DNA of 6,396 nt from assembly GCA_964524295.1 (NCBI GenBank), contig CAZGCW010000223.1, positions 1-6,396 of the forward strand, written 5' to 3'. How positions within the stretch are numbered: position 1 is the first letter of the stretch; every line of letters starts with the position of its first letter. This stretch comes from UBA9926 sp964524295 (GTDB lineage Bacteria > Pseudomonadota > Gammaproteobacteria > Pseudomonadales > Azotimanducaceae). The notes beneath the pieces were generated by a model. It searched no databases. It was not told where the DNA came from and worked only from the letters and a program-made list of their open reading frames with translations. The translations under genes and the position numbers were made by a program. Below, piece after piece: positions 6,286 through 6,396 of the stretch.

Positions 6286-6396
6286 CAAAGATGAGTGCAG
6301 GTAGGATAAGCTAAGGACCTAACCAGTAAATAACCTGCTGTTGGGTAAACCCTTACCTGGGAGAATATTCAGCACTAAGATAGTCGACTAATGTCG
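6286..6396. other. Right-edge noncoding stretch
   Basis: No gene is supported. A 7-codon ATG frame at 6292 ends at once. The stretch holds a GGGTAAACCC palindrome (6343-6352) without a T-tract, so no clear terminator for the CoA-transferase gene, and a perfect 10-bp palindrome TAGTCGACTA (6381-6390) directly abutting an ATG at 6391. That ATG could start a further gene beyond the edge, but it has no good Shine-Dalgarno site and only two codons are visible. Confidence 0.35.

Noticed and set aside
6343..6352. GGGTAAACCC as a terminator of the CoA-transferase operon
   Set aside because: The arms are 4 bp with a 2-nt centre and no T-tract follows, so it cannot act as an intrinsic terminator.

Overview
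The window looks like a piece of chromosome from a free-living, aerobic, probably marine Gammaproteobacterium. This is inferred from a base composition near 50% G+C, Shine-Dalgarno-like sites before most genes, a lipoprotein signal of Gram-negative type, and a mix of families common in oligotrophic heterotrophs: a CHK/ecdysteroid-kinase-like phosphotransferase, a luciferase-like oxidoreductase, and a CaiB/BaiF CoA-transferase. There is no marker gene (rRNA, tRNA or ribosomal protein), so the taxonomy is a guess.

Layout. Positions 1-368 hold the possible first dozen codons of a leftward gene that runs off the edge, followed by a gene-poor stretch. A small-molecule kinase-like phosphotransferase reads rightward (369-1463). 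It converges on a large leftward amidohydrolase (1551-3263) that carries a lipobox and is probably exported and lipid-anchored. Divergent from that, after a 190-bp gap, is a small VOC/glyoxalase-fold protein of PhnB-like type (3454-3861). A 281-bp gap follows. It contains a possible 52-residue hydrophobic ORF on the minus strand, a sigma70-like promoter, a short dyad and a striking cluster of five GATC sites. Next comes a two-gene rightward operon: an LLM-class flavin/F420-type oxidoreductase (4143-5078) and a class III CoA-transferase (5095-6285). The last 111 bp hold no supported gene.

How the genes may work together. The CoA-transferase would activate a carboxylic acid as its CoA thioester. 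The adjacent LLM enzyme would carry out a redox or monooxygenase step on the same compound or a related one. The amidohydrolase, VOC protein and kinase are each plausible accessory enzymes for taking up, opening or modifying an unusual organic substrate, but they sit in separate transcription units, so a single pathway is conjecture. I see no mobile element, CRISPR array, phage gene, toxin-antitoxin pair or RNA gene. The parts most worth checking are the operator-like GATC cluster before the oxidoreductase/CoA-transferase operon, the small hydrophobic ORF beside it, and the substrate of the kinase-like protein. I did not find convincing evidence of a wholly new system.
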